64,000 nt of DNA from Ekhidna sp051379705 (GCF_051379705.1 NZ_CP179868.1:2232001-2296000), one strand, 5' to 3'; shown: positions 1 through 9,046, counted from the stretch's first letter. The notes: generated from the sequence alone by a model not told the origin. Translations and numbers: made by a program.

Positions 1-1
1 A

Positions 2-304
2 TCGTCGACGGTAAAAGAAAAGTACTGGGAAGTGGTTCAACGATCAGCTGCTATTTTTCCTGGGAAGTCAATTTTTCTAGCATCGTATGCAACCGTAAGA
101 AGTGCGAAAATCACGGCCGGAGCACATATTAAGAATGCTGGACTTGACTATGAGCTCCTTTCAATAGAAGAAGCAAAATCGGGATCATTTGACGCGAACA
201 ATCAGATTTTGATTTTAACGCAAAAAGAAATTTCCGATCCAGTTGCTTTTAGCTCTATCAGTGAATTGATTAAGCGACTGCTTATGTCTTCTATTGCTGT
301 TTAA
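2..304 (+). CDS. C-terminal part of an unidentified protein (5' truncated by window edge)
   Basis: An open frame runs from the first bases of the window to a TAA at 302-304, about 100 codons, so the start lies upstream of the window. An in-frame ATG at 32 is probably internal, because the frame is open ahead of it and codes plausible protein. The visible part has no motif I recognise. It alternates short hydrophobic strands with polar stretches and ends in a leucine-rich helix, as in a small alpha/beta domain. The next gene is convergent and begins 4 bases later. Family unknown. Confidence 0.55.
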   Translation, partial: SSTVKEKYWEVVQRSAAIFPGKSIFLASYATVRSAKITAGAHIKNAGLDYELLSIEEAKSGSFDANNQILILTQKEISDPVAFSSISELIKRLLMSSIAV

Positions 305-308
305 GCAA

Positions 309-1478
309 CTATTTTTTTATAGGCATTCGTTTAAACTCTTTCGTTCGATCAAATAAGAATCGATACGTGTGATGAGTTTTTACTACCTCACCTCCTACTT
401 GATCAACAACTTTGAGCATTTTAGGATTGAAATCTCCAATCCAGTTCATCTCCAGCTGTGGATAACGCTTGTATTTTTCCTGTACCATCACACGAATTGC
501 ATGGATCAGAGCTCCATCAACTCCTTTACCCTGATGCTTGGGTGAAATTCCAAATACCAACCCAATCATTTTCTTATTGGTTTTCCGGATTTTATGATAG
601 AGGAATTTGAGTTTTCCAATTAGATCCAATTTTCCATTTACATGTTTGAATACTTGATTCAATTCAGGAATGTTGATGTAAAAACCCACCGGTTTGTCTT
701 TGTGATAGCCAAACCACATGATCTTTTCGTCCATGATGGGCTTCAACTTCTTAATAATCGCGTTGGCCTGCAGGGAAGTCATCTCCGCCACACCTGGGTG
801 CCTGGCCCAAGCATCATTGTACACCGTTCGGAAGTCTTCAGCGTATTTCTTCAGCTTACTTTTTTCAATATGACGAAAGCTATATTCCGGATCTTGGTTG
901 GCGTGATCTGCTTTTTCTTTCAGTCTGGGGTTCAATGGGTCCATTGTGTTGCGACCAAACGTAAACTGCTTGAAGTAAACCTGGAATCCATAATTTTCAA
1001 AGAGTTGCTGATAATATTGAAAGTTGTAGTTGCATTGATAGTTAGGCTCGCGATCAAAACCATCGACAAGAAGACCCCACCAGTTGTCTCTATCACCAAA
1101 ATTGATAGGCCCGTCCATCGCCTCCATTCCTCTATCCGATAGCCAATTTTTTCCTGTGTCAAACAATAGGTTGGCAGCTTCTTGATCCTCGATGCATTCA
1201 AAAAAACCTACTCCGCCAGTTGGCTGGTCGTTGTCCTTGTTTACTGTTTTCTTATTGATGAATGCGGCAATCCTACCAATTACCTTCCCAGCTCCATTCT
1301 TGAGAATCCAACGAGCACACTCTCCATTTCTAAAGAATTTGTTGACATTAGGATCGAAAACACCGTTGATGTCCTTGTCCAGAGGACGAATCCAGTTGGG
1401 CTCATCTTTGTAGAGTTTTACCGGGAAGAGCAAAAACTCATTGGCGGTTTTCTTATCGTTGACTTCAATGATTTGCAT
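309..1478 (-). CDS. GNAT-like N-acetyltransferase family protein
   Basis: A 389-residue cytoplasmic protein resembling a conserved Bacteroidota family annotated as GNAT-like. The N-terminal half has NWIRPLDKDI and GKVIGRIAAF stretches. The C-terminal half has an acyl-CoA-binding-like segment, FGISPKHQGKGVDGALIHA, which matches the (Q/R)xxGxG/A pattern of GNAT folds. Substrate unknown. I chose the ATG at 1478 over one 36 bases upstream: the extra 12 residues do not look like protein start sequence, and the upstream ATG lies inside a 14-base palindrome (1503-1516) that looks regulatory. It is transcribed alone and converges on the truncated gene at the window start. Confidence 0.7.
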   Translation of the reverse strand: MQIIEVNDKKTANEFLLFPVKLYKDEPNWIRPLDKDINGVFDPNVNKFFRNGECARWILKNGAGKVIGRIAAFINKKTVNKDNDQPTGGVGFFECIEDQEAANLLFDTGKNWLSDRGMEAMDGPINFGDRDNWWGLLVDGFDREPNYQCNYNFQYYQQLFENYGFQVYFKQFTFGRNTMDPLNPRLKEKADHANQDPEYSFRHIEKSKLKKYAEDFRTVYNDAWARHPGVAEMTSLQANAIIKKLKPIMDEKIMWFGYHKDKPVGFYINIPELNQVFKHVNGKLDLIGKLKFLYHKIRKTNKKMIGLVFGISPKHQGKGVDGALIHAIRVMVQEKYKRYPQLEMNWIGDFNPKMLKVVDQVGGEVVKTHHTYRFLFDRTKEFKRMPIKK

Positions 1479-1502
1479 GAGAAATTTTGGCAAATAAAAA
1501 CA

Positions 1503-1516
1503 TCTTGACGTCAAGA
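1503..1516. promoter_or_regulatory. 14-bp perfect palindrome upstream of the GNAT-like gene
   Basis: TCTTGACGTCAAGA is a perfect palindrome centred about 31 bases upstream of the ATG at 1478. It lies in the short intergenic stretch between the GNAT-like gene and the FISUMP gene. Its size and placement suit an operator for a dimeric regulator, but no regulator can be assigned. Confidence 0.4.
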
Positions 1517-1582
1517 ATACAAGAATAGGTGCATTAAGGCAAGTAGCAATCGGCAGATGAGCGTTTTAAGCGTTTAGATAAA

Positions 1583-2167
1583 TTAGTCCTGAATACACTT
1601 GCAGCTGATAGCGAGTGTGTTTTCTCTGCCTTTGGCCAACATATAGGTTGGCTCAATGTTGAAAGAGTCGGTTTCATCTTTTTGCCAGATGTGAATCCCA
1701 ATAATATGTCGTTGATTTCCTTCTTCAGGGGCTTTAAAATATGGCTTGAGAGTGTCCGAGCTAGTCCAGTAGAAGCCTACAGTGTTTGTCATAAATGCTG
1801 TGTCTTTTCTGCCAATGCCACCAAGAAGCAGGCTGTTTTGTTCAAGTTCTTTTCTCGGCACCACTTTTCCCTGCAGGTCGTTTTCGATTCCGTTCATTTG
1901 GTCAATCCATTTAATCCACTCATCTTTTGAGGGAATGTGAAAACCATGTGGGCAGGCATTGAATGACGCGATGTGTGAGTAATAAGACCCGTAATTCTCA
2001 AAATAATTCTTCGGCTGATAAGAGACGCCACTGTCGAGTTTGTATCGGATATTTTCTGCTATCCAGGTTTGATCGCCACGCGAAACTAAATGGTAATTGA
2101 ATCCATCTCTAGAATCCACAATTGTTGTGAGTTGAAGTCCGATAAAGAGAAGGAGAAGGTATTTCAT
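1583..2167 (-). CDS. Secreted FISUMP-domain protein
   Basis: A 194-residue protein with an N-terminal signal peptide (MKYLLLLFIGLQL). The body matches the Fibrobacter succinogenes major paralogous (FISUMP) domain: TWIAENIRY near the start, then CPHGFHIPSKDEW, and YWTSS in the second half. FISUMP proteins are surface or secreted proteins found widely in Bacteroidota, often of unknown function. A start 21 bases upstream is possible, but the ATG at 2167 puts the signal peptide directly at the N terminus. It reads in the same direction as the metK operon but lies 92 bases beyond its last gene. Confidence 0.8.
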   Translation of the reverse strand: MKYLLLLFIGLQLTTIVDSRDGFNYHLVSRGDQTWIAENIRYKLDSGVSYQPKNYFENYGSYYSHIASFNACPHGFHIPSKDEWIKWIDQMNGIENDLQGKVVPRKELEQNSLLLGGIGRKDTAFMTNTVGFYWTSSDTLKPYFKAPEEGNQRHIIGIHIWQKDETDSFNIEPTYMLAKGRENTLAISCKCIQD

Positions 2168-2259
2168 TTGCTTTTGAACTTTACCCAAAGCAATTAATTA
2201 CTTCTAAAACAATGCAAGGAAAATAGCGCAAAGAAGAAAGGAATAATTATTATTAACCC

Positions 2260-2979
2260 TTATTCAACTCTAAGGAAGTCGTAATCGCTAAGTTCCCAAT
2301 CGATGACCAGACCTTTGCCCACTCCTTTGGCTACCTGGTCGCCATACAAATGATGCACGAGATATAGCGATACATCATAGGATTTGGCACCACCTGCCGA
2401 AGTAAGCAGGTTATCATGATGTACAAAAGAAACATCCTCATGTACAGTCAATTCGGGAAATGTTTTGCGATATTTTTCAATGTCTGTTGGAAACGTTGTA
2501 GACTCTTTTCCATCTACCAGTCCCGCCTTCGCCAGGACAAAAGCACCATCGCATAGTGACATGACGTAATCTGCTTTACCCCCAATTTCAGTCACCCAGT
2601 TGATGAGTGTTTCATTTTCAAGGTCAGAATCCATGTTATGCTCGGCACTTGGAACAACCAAAATATCTATTTCCGGAAGATCGGGACTATCAAATGAGTA
2701 ATGAGGAATCAGCTTTAGACCTTCAAATGTGGTTACGGTATCCATCGTCTGATTGACTGTAAATACATTGATGCCACTTTCTGTATGGAAAATCGTGTGC
2801 TGAAAAATATCATATGGGGCGATTAGTTCAGAATTGTAAACGCCATCAATCATCAAAAAAGCAGCATTGAAGGATTGGCCTTCTGCTACTGGATTGATCT
2901 GAATACTAGCTTTCTCAGACTGTGGTTGACATGCGGAGATCAGAAGAACGAGAATGAATAGTGTTTTGATGGTCTTCAT
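2260..2979 (-). CDS. DJ-1/PfpI (GATase1-like) family lipoprotein
   Basis: A 239-residue lipoprotein with lipobox ISAC (Cys17). The mature part is a DJ-1/PfpI domain, with the nucleophile-elbow cysteine (Cys143) in SLCDGAFVLA and a strand/acidic segment (LPEIDILVVP) before it. It resembles the ligand-binding half of AraC-type GATase1 regulators without the DNA-binding domain, so an enzymatic or sensing role in the periplasm is more likely than gene regulation. Its start overlaps the stop of the NTF2-like gene by 4 bases, so it is the last gene of the operon containing metK. Confidence 0.8.
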   Translation of the reverse strand: MKTIKTLFILVLLISACQPQSEKASIQINPVAEGQSFNAAFLMIDGVYNSELIAPYDIFQHTIFHTESGINVFTVNQTMDTVTTFEGLKLIPHYSFDSPDLPEIDILVVPSAEHNMDSDLENETLINWVTEIGGKADYVMSLCDGAFVLAKAGLVDGKESTTFPTDIEKYRKTFPELTVHEDVSFVHHDNLLTSAGGAKSYDVSLYLVHHLYGDQVAKGVGKGLVIDWELSDYDFLRVE

Positions 2980-3389
2980 AGCTTCAATTTTAGTTTATCC
3001 CACAGATTCATATTTTCGAGCTGGGCTTTCATTTTCTCTCCTACTTTTTCTATTGATTTGAAAGGGCGTAGCATTACTTTAAACTCGGTGATCTTGCCAT
3101 CCTCATTCCACGAAATGATGTCTACACCATCCACCTCAATCCCATCAATTAGCGCATTAAATTCCAGAACGGCATCACTATCACTAACCAATTCCTTGAC
3201 ATAATGAAAGCCTGTTCCTTCAAACATTTTTGCAGCGGAGAGTAAGTATGCCATTACCATCTTTCTTCCTTTTTGGGGCTTGAAAAGAATGGGTGAATAA
3301 AAAACGGCGTCTTTATCCAGAATCGATTTAAGCAACTTTTCATCGCTGGTTTTGACAACCTTGTGCCAGCTGCTTAATGGCTCACTCAT
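2976..3389 (-). CDS. NTF2-like (SnoaL-type) family protein
   Basis: A 137-residue cytoplasmic protein that fits the SnoaL/NTF2-like cone fold: an N-terminal helix (WHKVVKTSDEKLL), a DAVFYSPI strand, and a late strand pair, VDIISWNEDGKITEFKVML. This is the usual pattern of small polyketide-cyclase-like proteins, whose substrates cannot be told from sequence. It starts 3 bases after metK and overlaps the DJ-1 lipoprotein gene by 4 bases, so it is translationally coupled on both sides. Confidence 0.8.
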   Translation of the reverse strand: MSEPLSSWHKVVKTSDEKLLKSILDKDAVFYSPILFKPQKGRKMVMAYLLSAAKMFEGTGFHYVKELVSDSDAVLEFNALIDGIEVDGVDIISWNEDGKITEFKVMLRPFKSIEKVGEKMKAQLENMNLWDKLKLKL

Positions 3390-3392
3390 CGG

Positions 3393-4646
3393 TTATAGAC
3401 TAAAAGCTTCTCTTACCTGATCTACGTAATCCAGTTTTTCCCAAGTAAACGTTTCCACCACCTTCTTCACTTCTTCGCCACCATTTCCTATGAAGTTTAC
3501 TTGCTTTACCTCCGGAGTTCTACCCATATGTCCGTAGGCAGCGGATTCTGAATAGATAGGTTCTTTTAGCTTAAGTCGCTTGATGATATAGGCAGGACGC
3601 ATATCGAATATTTTCTCAACGATCTTGGCGATCTCACCATCCGTCAGATTCACATTGGCAGTTCCATGAGTATTTACATAAATACCCATTGGCTCAGCCA
3701 CTCCAATGGCATATGAAACCTGTACGAGTATTTCATCAGCTACTCCTGCTGCCACAAGGTTCTTAGCAATATGCCTTGTTGCGTAGGCAGCCGATCGATC
3801 CACTTTGGAAGGGTCTTTACCCGAAAAGGCGCCACCACCGTGGGCTCCTTTACCTCCGTAGGTATCAACGATGATTTTTCTTCCGGTAAGTCCAGCATCA
3901 CCATGTGGCCCGCCAATAACAAATTTTCCGGTAGGGTTTATATGATACTTGATCTGATCATTAAATAACGCTTGATTTTGCTCTTTCAGCTTTTCTTTTA
4001 CCCTTGGAATGAGGATGTTAATGATATCCTCCTTGATCTTTTTAAGCATGTTGTCTTCATTGTCAAAGTCGTCATGCTGTGTTGAAACAACAATGGCATC
4101 AATCCTGATTGGATGGTTGTTGTCGTCGTATTCAATCGTTACCTGAGATTTGGCATCAGGTCTTAGATAAGTCATTTGCTTGCCTTCCTTACGAATTTCG
4201 GATAGCTCCATCAAGATTCTATGCGATAGATTGAGCGCAAGAGGCATGTAGTTTTCAGTCTCTTTGGTTGCATACCCAAACATCATTCCCTGGTCTCCGG
4301 CACCTTGCTCATCTTCTGAGGATCGTTCAACACCCTGGTTGATATCCGGTGATTGTTCATGAATGGCAGAAATAACGCCACAGGAATTTCCATCAAACAT
4401 GTATTCACCTTTGGTATACCCAATCTTATTGATTACTTCTCGGGCGATATTTTGAACGTCAATATAGGCTTTGGTTTTTACCTCACCGGCAAGAGCGACC
4501 AACCCTGTAGTGACCATCGTTTCACAGGCTACCTTGCTGTCCGGGTCAAATGCGAGAAAATGATCTACCAGCGCATCCGAGATCTGATCAGCAATTTTAT
4601 CCGGATGTCCTTCGCTCACGGATTCTGAAGTGAATAAATAGGGCAT
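3393..4646 (-). CDS. metK: S-adenosylmethionine synthetase
   Basis: A 417-residue protein that makes S-adenosylmethionine from ATP and methionine. All family signatures are visible: the N-terminal GHPDKIADQISDA, the GAGDQGMMFGYA motif, GPHGDAGLTGRK, and the P-loop-like GGGAFSGKDPSKVDRSAAY. Length is normal for the family. I take the ATG at 4646 (MPYLFTSESVSEGHPDK), which aligns with family N termini, rather than one 30 bases upstream. It follows the tetrapyrrole-methylase paralog by 54 bases. That short gap holds no SAM-riboswitch-like structure I can recognise. A SAM-using methylase upstream of the SAM-making enzyme is a sensible pairing. Confidence 0.97.
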   Translation of the reverse strand: MPYLFTSESVSEGHPDKIADQISDALVDHFLAFDPDSKVACETMVTTGLVALAGEVKTKAYIDVQNIAREVINKIGYTKGEYMFDGNSCGVISAIHEQSPDINQGVERSSEDEQGAGDQGMMFGYATKETENYMPLALNLSHRILMELSEIRKEGKQMTYLRPDAKSQVTIEYDDNNHPIRIDAIVVSTQHDDFDNEDNMLKKIKEDIINILIPRVKEKLKEQNQALFNDQIKYHINPTGKFVIGGPHGDAGLTGRKIIVDTYGGKGAHGGGAFSGKDPSKVDRSAAYATRHIAKNLVAAGVADEILVQVSYAIGVAEPMGIYVNTHGTANVNLTDGEIAKIVEKIFDMRPAYIIKRLKLKEPIYSESAAYGHMGRTPEVKQVNFIGNGGEEVKKVVETFTWEKLDYVDQVREAFSL

Positions 4647-4700
4647 GTATATTTCGTTTCGTTTTTCGGTCGTCAAATTTAGAAGATTCGGTGAACTCCA

Positions 4701-5411
4701 CTACGGGAATTGGCCAAAACTAAATATGGCGGGAATTTTATGTATTTGAATGTCAGTCTTCTGCCATTTGGAAATTGGCTGAGTCAATATTTTTTCCGTT
4801 GTACCTGAGATATCTGCTGCAATACTTAGCAAGGTGTCAGGCCGGCAGGTTTTTAATATATCTTTTATTAATTGTTGATTTCGATACGGAGTTTCCATAA
4901 AAAGCTGGGTGTAGCCAGATTGACTCAACTTTTCAAGTTCTCGAATTTTTTGTTGCCGCGGATTCTTATCAATTGGAAGATATCCATGAAATGTAAATCG
5001 CTGGCCATTGAATCCGGAGGCGATCAAGGCCATCTGGATGGAGGATGTTCCTGGCATCGGGACTACCTGAGTATGTGTTTGATGTGCAAAACTAACTGCC
5101 AGATTTCCAGGGTCGGCAAGGCAAGGCACTCCAGCTTCTGAAATAACGGCCATGTCCTGACCATTTCGTATTGGTTCAAATAGTGGATACATCTGATCCC
5201 AATTGGATTTTTTATCCAGAATTTGAAATTCAAGGTCTTCAATGGTTATGCCAGCCTTTAAGCTGCTAATAAACCGACGAGCTGTACGCACATTTTCAAC
5301 AAAATAGTGCTTAGTATTTTTCAGCACCTCGGTCACCATAGGAGACATAAACGATGCATCGTTATCGGACGATAGGTAGGTGGGGATCAGAAATAATTTA
5401 CCTTGACTCAT
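4701..5411 (-). CDS. SAM-dependent methyltransferase, tetrapyrrole methylase family (RsmI paralog)
   Basis: A 236-residue protein of the tetrapyrrole (corrin/porphyrin) methylase family, close to the RsmI/YraL fold. It shows the AVISEAGVPCLADPGN motif, equivalent to the DAGTPGISDPG of RsmI, followed by a PGTSSIQMALIASGF turn. A second protein at 59650-60330 carries the canonical RsmI motifs, so this is a diverged paralog whose substrate is probably not C1402 of 16S rRNA. The gene overlaps the upstream hydrolase gene by 4 bases and lies just ahead of metK. Confidence 0.82.
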   Translation of the reverse strand: MSQGKLFLIPTYLSSDNDASFMSPMVTEVLKNTKHYFVENVRTARRFISSLKAGITIEDLEFQILDKKSNWDQMYPLFEPIRNGQDMAVISEAGVPCLADPGNLAVSFAHQTHTQVVPMPGTSSIQMALIASGFNGQRFTFHGYLPIDKNPRQQKIRELEKLSQSGYTQLFMETPYRNQQLIKDILKTCRPDTLLSIAADISGTTEKILTQPISKWQKTDIQIHKIPAIFSFGQFP

Positions 5412-6172
5412 ACGGATAAAAATTCAACGACCATTTCTCCAAGCTCTTTCGGTTTCTCAGCATGCACCCAATGACCAGCTCCTTCTACTACTGCTATTTC
5501 AGCCTTGGGAAAAAAGGATCGAATGAGTGAATGGTCTTCGGATGTGATATAATCTGACTTGCTTCCTGCAACAAACAAGCTGATACCATCAAAACGGACC
5601 TCACCCTCAATGCCTTCGCCCACGTTTTCAATGGCGGTCTCTATAGCGGATAGATTTAGTTTCCAGGCAAAACTTCCATCTTTCCTGCGGTCCAGATTTT
5701 TTAGAATAAACTGTCTTACACCAAAATTCGAAATCACTTTGGCCATTTGTTCATCTGCATCTTTTCTGTTTTTGAGATTAACTAAATCTACTGCGTGAAA
5801 GCCATCAAATATTTGTTGATGGTGAGGAGGATAATATTTCGGTGCAATGTCCACAACTATGAGTTTATCCACTCGATTCGGATGCAGAGTGGCCAAATGC
5901 ATAGCAACTTTTCCACCCATCGAATGGCCCAGGATATGTGCCTTGCTCAAACCTTCATCATCCATGAGTTCTACTACATCTTGAACCATTACTTCATAGT
6001 TGAACTCATCGTTGTGTGGCGAGTTCCCATGATTGCGAAGATCTAGAAGATAGACTTTGAATTGCTCGGAAAAAACTTTTCCTAATGTCTGCCAGTTATC
6101 AGAAGACCCAAATACCCCATGCATAATGATGAGGGGCTGGCCCGATCCTAGTGTTCTAAAGTTTAACTTCAT
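5408..6172 (-). CDS. Alpha/beta hydrolase (YbfF-like esterase family)
   Basis: A 254-residue cytoplasmic alpha/beta hydrolase. It shows the oxyanion-side HGVFGSSDNW, the nucleophile elbow GHSMGGK (Ser84), and a C-terminal GAGHWVHAEKP that carries the catalytic histidine. An acidic residue in GSKSDYI is in the right place for the triad. The overall pattern (LRNHGNSPH, GHSMGG) matches the YbfF/acyl-CoA-thioesterase-like group, whose natural substrates are poorly known. It is the first gene of the operon leading through the methylase paralog to metK. Confidence 0.85.
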   Translation of the reverse strand: MKLNFRTLGSGQPLIIMHGVFGSSDNWQTLGKVFSEQFKVYLLDLRNHGNSPHNDEFNYEVMVQDVVELMDDEGLSKAHILGHSMGGKVAMHLATLHPNRVDKLIVVDIAPKYYPPHHQQIFDGFHAVDLVNLKNRKDADEQMAKVISNFGVRQFILKNLDRRKDGSFAWKLNLSAIETAIENVGEGIEGEVRFDGISLFVAGSKSDYITSEDHSLIRSFFPKAEIAVVEGAGHWVHAEKPKELGEMVVEFLSV

Positions 6173-6202
6173 GAATTTCGAATATCAAGATTGTTTTAGT
6201 AA

Positions 6203-6226
6203 TGAACAAAATCCTCTTTTTGTTCA
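6203..6226. promoter_or_regulatory. Inverted repeat between divergent hydrolase and symporter genes
   Basis: TGAACAAAA and TTTTGTTCA are perfect 9-base arms separated by 6 bases, in the 111-base divergent intergenic region. The position about 31 bases upstream of the hydrolase ATG and 58 upstream of the symporter ATG fits an operator acting on one or both promoters. A transcript hairpin is the alternative. Confidence 0.4.
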
Positions 6227-6283
6227 CTTCGATAAAATTAAAGTTGATTTGACTCAAAGATACATATTACCTTCACGGGCTTT

Positions 6284-7642
6284 ATGAACTCAATAAGCAG
6301 CTTCTTATCCAATGCGGTAAACTTTATCTGGGGGCCACCATTGCTGGTTTTACTCTTAGGTGGAGGTTTATTCCTTTTAATATATTCTCGCTTTTTACCG
6401 TTTCGATTTCTTCGTCATGCAATCAATGTATTGCGAGGAAAATACGATGATCCCAATGACCCGGGAGATATAAGCCATTTTCAAGCTTTATCGGGAGCAT
6501 TAGCTGCAACGATCGGAATGGGGAATATCAGTGGGGTAGCGTTGGCAATCGCCGCTGGAGGTCCGGGCGCTATGTTCTGGATGTGGGTAAGCGCCTTTAT
6601 TGGAATGGCGACCAAGTATTTTACTTGTACCCTTGCTGTTCAGTTTCGAGGTAAAGATTCATTGGGAGAAATTCAGGGAGGCCCAATGTACGTGATTAGG
6701 GAAGCGCTTGGCAAAAAATGGATGCCACTGGCAGCTTTCTTTTGTGTAGCTGGATTTTTTGGAGCAACGCCAGTTTTCCAAACGAATCAAATGGTAGCCG
6801 TTTTTAAAAATGTGATCCTGATTCCGGCAGGAGTTGAGGAGTCTTTTGGTGTCAACTTAACCATAGGGATCGTAATTGCAGCACTGGTTGCACTGGTCAT
6901 TCTCGGAGGAATTAAACGTATTGGAAATGTGGCATCCAAACTGGTACCGTTCATGGTTGTGCTATTCGTAATTAGCGTCATTTCCATTATGGTAATGAAT
7001 CCTTCTGAGGTAATTCCATCATTCATCTTCATTTTGGAAGATGCCTTTACTGCGAAAGCAATGTTAGGTGGAGCTGTTGGAGCTGTTATCGTTGAAGGAG
7101 CAAAGCGAGCAGCTTTTTCAAATGAGGCTGGGATCGGGATGGCGCCATTGATGCATGGAGCTGCGAAAACCAAAGAGCCAGTACGTGAAGGTCTCGTTGC
7201 AATGCTTGGGCCGGCTATTGATACCATCATTGTTTGTACAATGACGGGGCTGTGTATTTTAATCACAGGTGCATGGCAGAGTGGAGAATCGGATGGAATT
7301 GTAATGACAGCACAAGCATTTGAAATAAGTCTGCCCGGATTTGGCCCTTATATTCTGATGCTATGTGTGATGGTATTTGCCATCACAACCATTTTTGGTT
7401 TAGCATATTATGGACAAAAATGTCTATCGTTTTTGATTGGTGCTAAGTATGGAAAATATTTTTACTATTGGTACATTGCCCTGGTCGTTGTTGGCTCTGT
7501 TGCATCACTTACGGATGTCGTTAACCTTGTTTTTGTAGCGTATGGGTTGATGGCGATCCCAACAATGATATCAACAATTGTGTTAGCACCACGTGTCATG
7601 GAGGCAACTAGGAAATACTTTAGTGAAGTATATAAATCGTAA
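6284..7642 (+). CDS. Alanine/glycine:cation symporter (AGCS family)
   Basis: A 452-residue inner-membrane protein with about ten to eleven hydrophobic segments. The family signatures are clear: GALAATIGMGNISGVALAI near residue 75, GPGAMFWMWVSAFIGMATKY, and IGMAPLMHGAAKT in the second half, which follow the Na+/alanine symporter pattern. It probably imports alanine or glycine with sodium, which would suit a marine organism. It is transcribed divergently from the hydrolase operon and is followed after 60 bases by trkA, which appears to have its own promoter. Confidence 0.92.
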   Translation: MNSISSFLSNAVNFIWGPPLLVLLLGGGLFLLIYSRFLPFRFLRHAINVLRGKYDDPNDPGDISHFQALSGALAATIGMGNISGVALAIAAGGPGAMFWMWVSAFIGMATKYFTCTLAVQFRGKDSLGEIQGGPMYVIREALGKKWMPLAAFFCVAGFFGATPVFQTNQMVAVFKNVILIPAGVEESFGVNLTIGIVIAALVALVILGGIKRIGNVASKLVPFMVVLFVISVISIMVMNPSEVIPSFIFILEDAFTAKAMLGGAVGAVIVEGAKRAAFSNEAGIGMAPLMHGAAKTKEPVREGLVAMLGPAIDTIIVCTMTGLCILITGAWQSGESDGIVMTAQAFEISLPGFGPYILMLCVMVFAITTIFGLAYYGQKCLSFLIGAKYGKYFYYWYIALVVVGSVASLTDVVNLVFVAYGLMAIPTMISTIVLAPRVMEATRKYFSEVYKS

Positions 7643-7645
7643 TCA

Positions 7646-7679
7646 TTTGGAATGCTGGTACTTAGATACGATATCTTTG
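7646..7679 (+). promoter_or_regulatory. Candidate Bacteroidota-type promoter for trkA-trkH
   Basis: TATCTTTG at 7672-7679 matches the Bacteroidota -7 box TAnnTTTG exactly, and a TTTG at 7646-7649 lies 22 bases upstream as a possible -33 box. AGATA-CGA-TATCT (7664-7676) forms a short inverted repeat over the -7 box and could be an operator. Transcription would start some 15 to 20 bases before the trkA ATG. Confidence 0.45.
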
Positions 7680-7702
7680 CAGCCATTATCATTTAAGATA
7701 GG

Positions 7703-9043
7703 ATGAGAATTGTAATAGCAGGAGCTGGTGAGATGGGCTTTCATCTTGCAAAGCTTTTAACAGCAGAAGAGCAGGACATTGTAATCATTGATTCAAATCC
7801 CCGTGTTCTTGAATATGTATCGCAGCACCTCGATGTAAGCACAGTGCGAGGAAGTTCGACATCACCTCGTATTCTTAAAGAATCAAATATTGGAAAGGCC
7901 GATCTCCTAATAGCGGTAACGTCTATTCAGGAGACCAATATTACCACATGTATTCTGGGTAAAAGTTTGGGAGCAAAAAAGACCATTGCTCGTATCTCAA
8001 ATGTTGAGCTACTTCACTCCCGCGATGAACTTAATCTGAGTAATGTTGGTATCGATGAGATTATTTCTCCAGCATCATTAGCAGCACGAGAGATTAAAAG
8101 ATTGCTGAAGCAATCCGCACTTACTGATACCTTCGAGTTTGAGAAAGGCATGCTTTCTTTGGTGGGGATTACCGTGGACGAAGGCTCTCAATTGTATGGG
8201 AAGACACTGACAGAAACAGCCTATCTAAATCCCGACCACAACTTCACTACAGTGGCAATTCTTCGAGACCAGAAGACGATCATTCCCTACGGAGAGAATA
8301 AGTTTCAGGAGGGGGATCATGCGTACTTTATCGCACAACCTGATGGTATTGATCGAGTAACCTCGCTAGCTGGAAAAGAAAGTTTTGAGATTAAAAATGT
8401 AATGATACTTGGAGCCAGCAAAGTTGGGATTAACACAGCTAAGCTTCTTAGTAAAAAATATAACATTAAGCTCATAGAAGCAGACAAGGAGAAGTGTCTT
8501 CATTTAGTAGACGAACTGCCAGATACCATGATCATCAATGGTGATGGGCGGGATATTAATTTACTAAGAGAGGAAAGCATTGATCGAATGGACGCCTTTG
8601 TTGCGCTTACAGAGAACTCCGAAACCAATATCATGGCGTCACTTGTGGCTAAAAATCAGGGAGTGAAGAAGACCATCGCATTAGTTGAAAACGTTGACTA
8701 TATCCACCTGTCGCAGAGTATTGGTATAGACACGTTGATAAATAAGAAACTGATAGCCGCGAGTTTTATCTTCCGATACATTCGGAAAGGAGAAGTTTTA
8801 AACATTGCCGGTATTCACGGAGTTGATGCTGAGATTCTTGAGTTTGAACTCAGTGAAAACTCGAAGATTATGAAAGGGCAACTCAAAGATTTAGACTTTC
8901 CGAGAACAGCAATTGTTGGTGGAGTAATCCGCGATGGAAAAGGCATTGCTGTAAGAGGGAATTTTGAGTTTCACCCAAAGGACCGTGTGGTCGTATTGTC
9001 CAAGCCAGAATGTATCAAAAAAGTGGAGAGCTTCTTCAAGTAA
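7703..9043 (+). CDS. trkA: Trk potassium uptake system, NAD-binding regulatory subunit
   Basis: A 446-residue peripheral membrane protein gating the TrkH channel. It has two tandem RCK units, each with a Rossmann domain followed by a TrkA-C domain. The first begins IVIAGAGEMGFHLAKLL (GxGxxG with Asp near residue 31). The second begins at about residue 230 with VMILGASKVGINTAKLL; its first glycine-rich loop is less canonical. The length is typical of full two-domain TrkA. trkH starts 3 bases after its stop, so the two form an operon encoding the complete potassium importer. Confidence 0.95.
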   Translation: MRIVIAGAGEMGFHLAKLLTAEEQDIVIIDSNPRVLEYVSQHLDVSTVRGSSTSPRILKESNIGKADLLIAVTSIQETNITTCILGKSLGAKKTIARISNVELLHSRDELNLSNVGIDEIISPASLAAREIKRLLKQSALTDTFEFEKGMLSLVGITVDEGSQLYGKTLTETAYLNPDHNFTTVAILRDQKTIIPYGENKFQEGDHAYFIAQPDGIDRVTSLAGKESFEIKNVMILGASKVGINTAKLLSKKYNIKLIEADKEKCLHLVDELPDTMIINGDGRDINLLREESIDRMDAFVALTENSETNIMASLVAKNQGVKKTIALVENVDYIHLSQSIGIDTLINKKLIAASFIFRYIRKGEVLNIAGIHGVDAEILEFELSENSKIMKGQLKDLDFPRTAIVGGVIRDGKGIAVRGNFEFHPKDRVVVLSKPECIKKVESFFK

Positions 9044-9046
9044 ACC

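Noticed and set aside
642..1142. Long plus-strand open frame opposite the GNAT-like gene
   Set aside because: It is the reverse complement of a well-supported gene and lacks any protein motif; its composition follows the codon pattern of the opposite strand.
4647..4700. SAM riboswitch ahead of metK
   Set aside because: Only 54 bases separate metK from the upstream gene, and no SAM-riboswitch fold or conserved core is visible.
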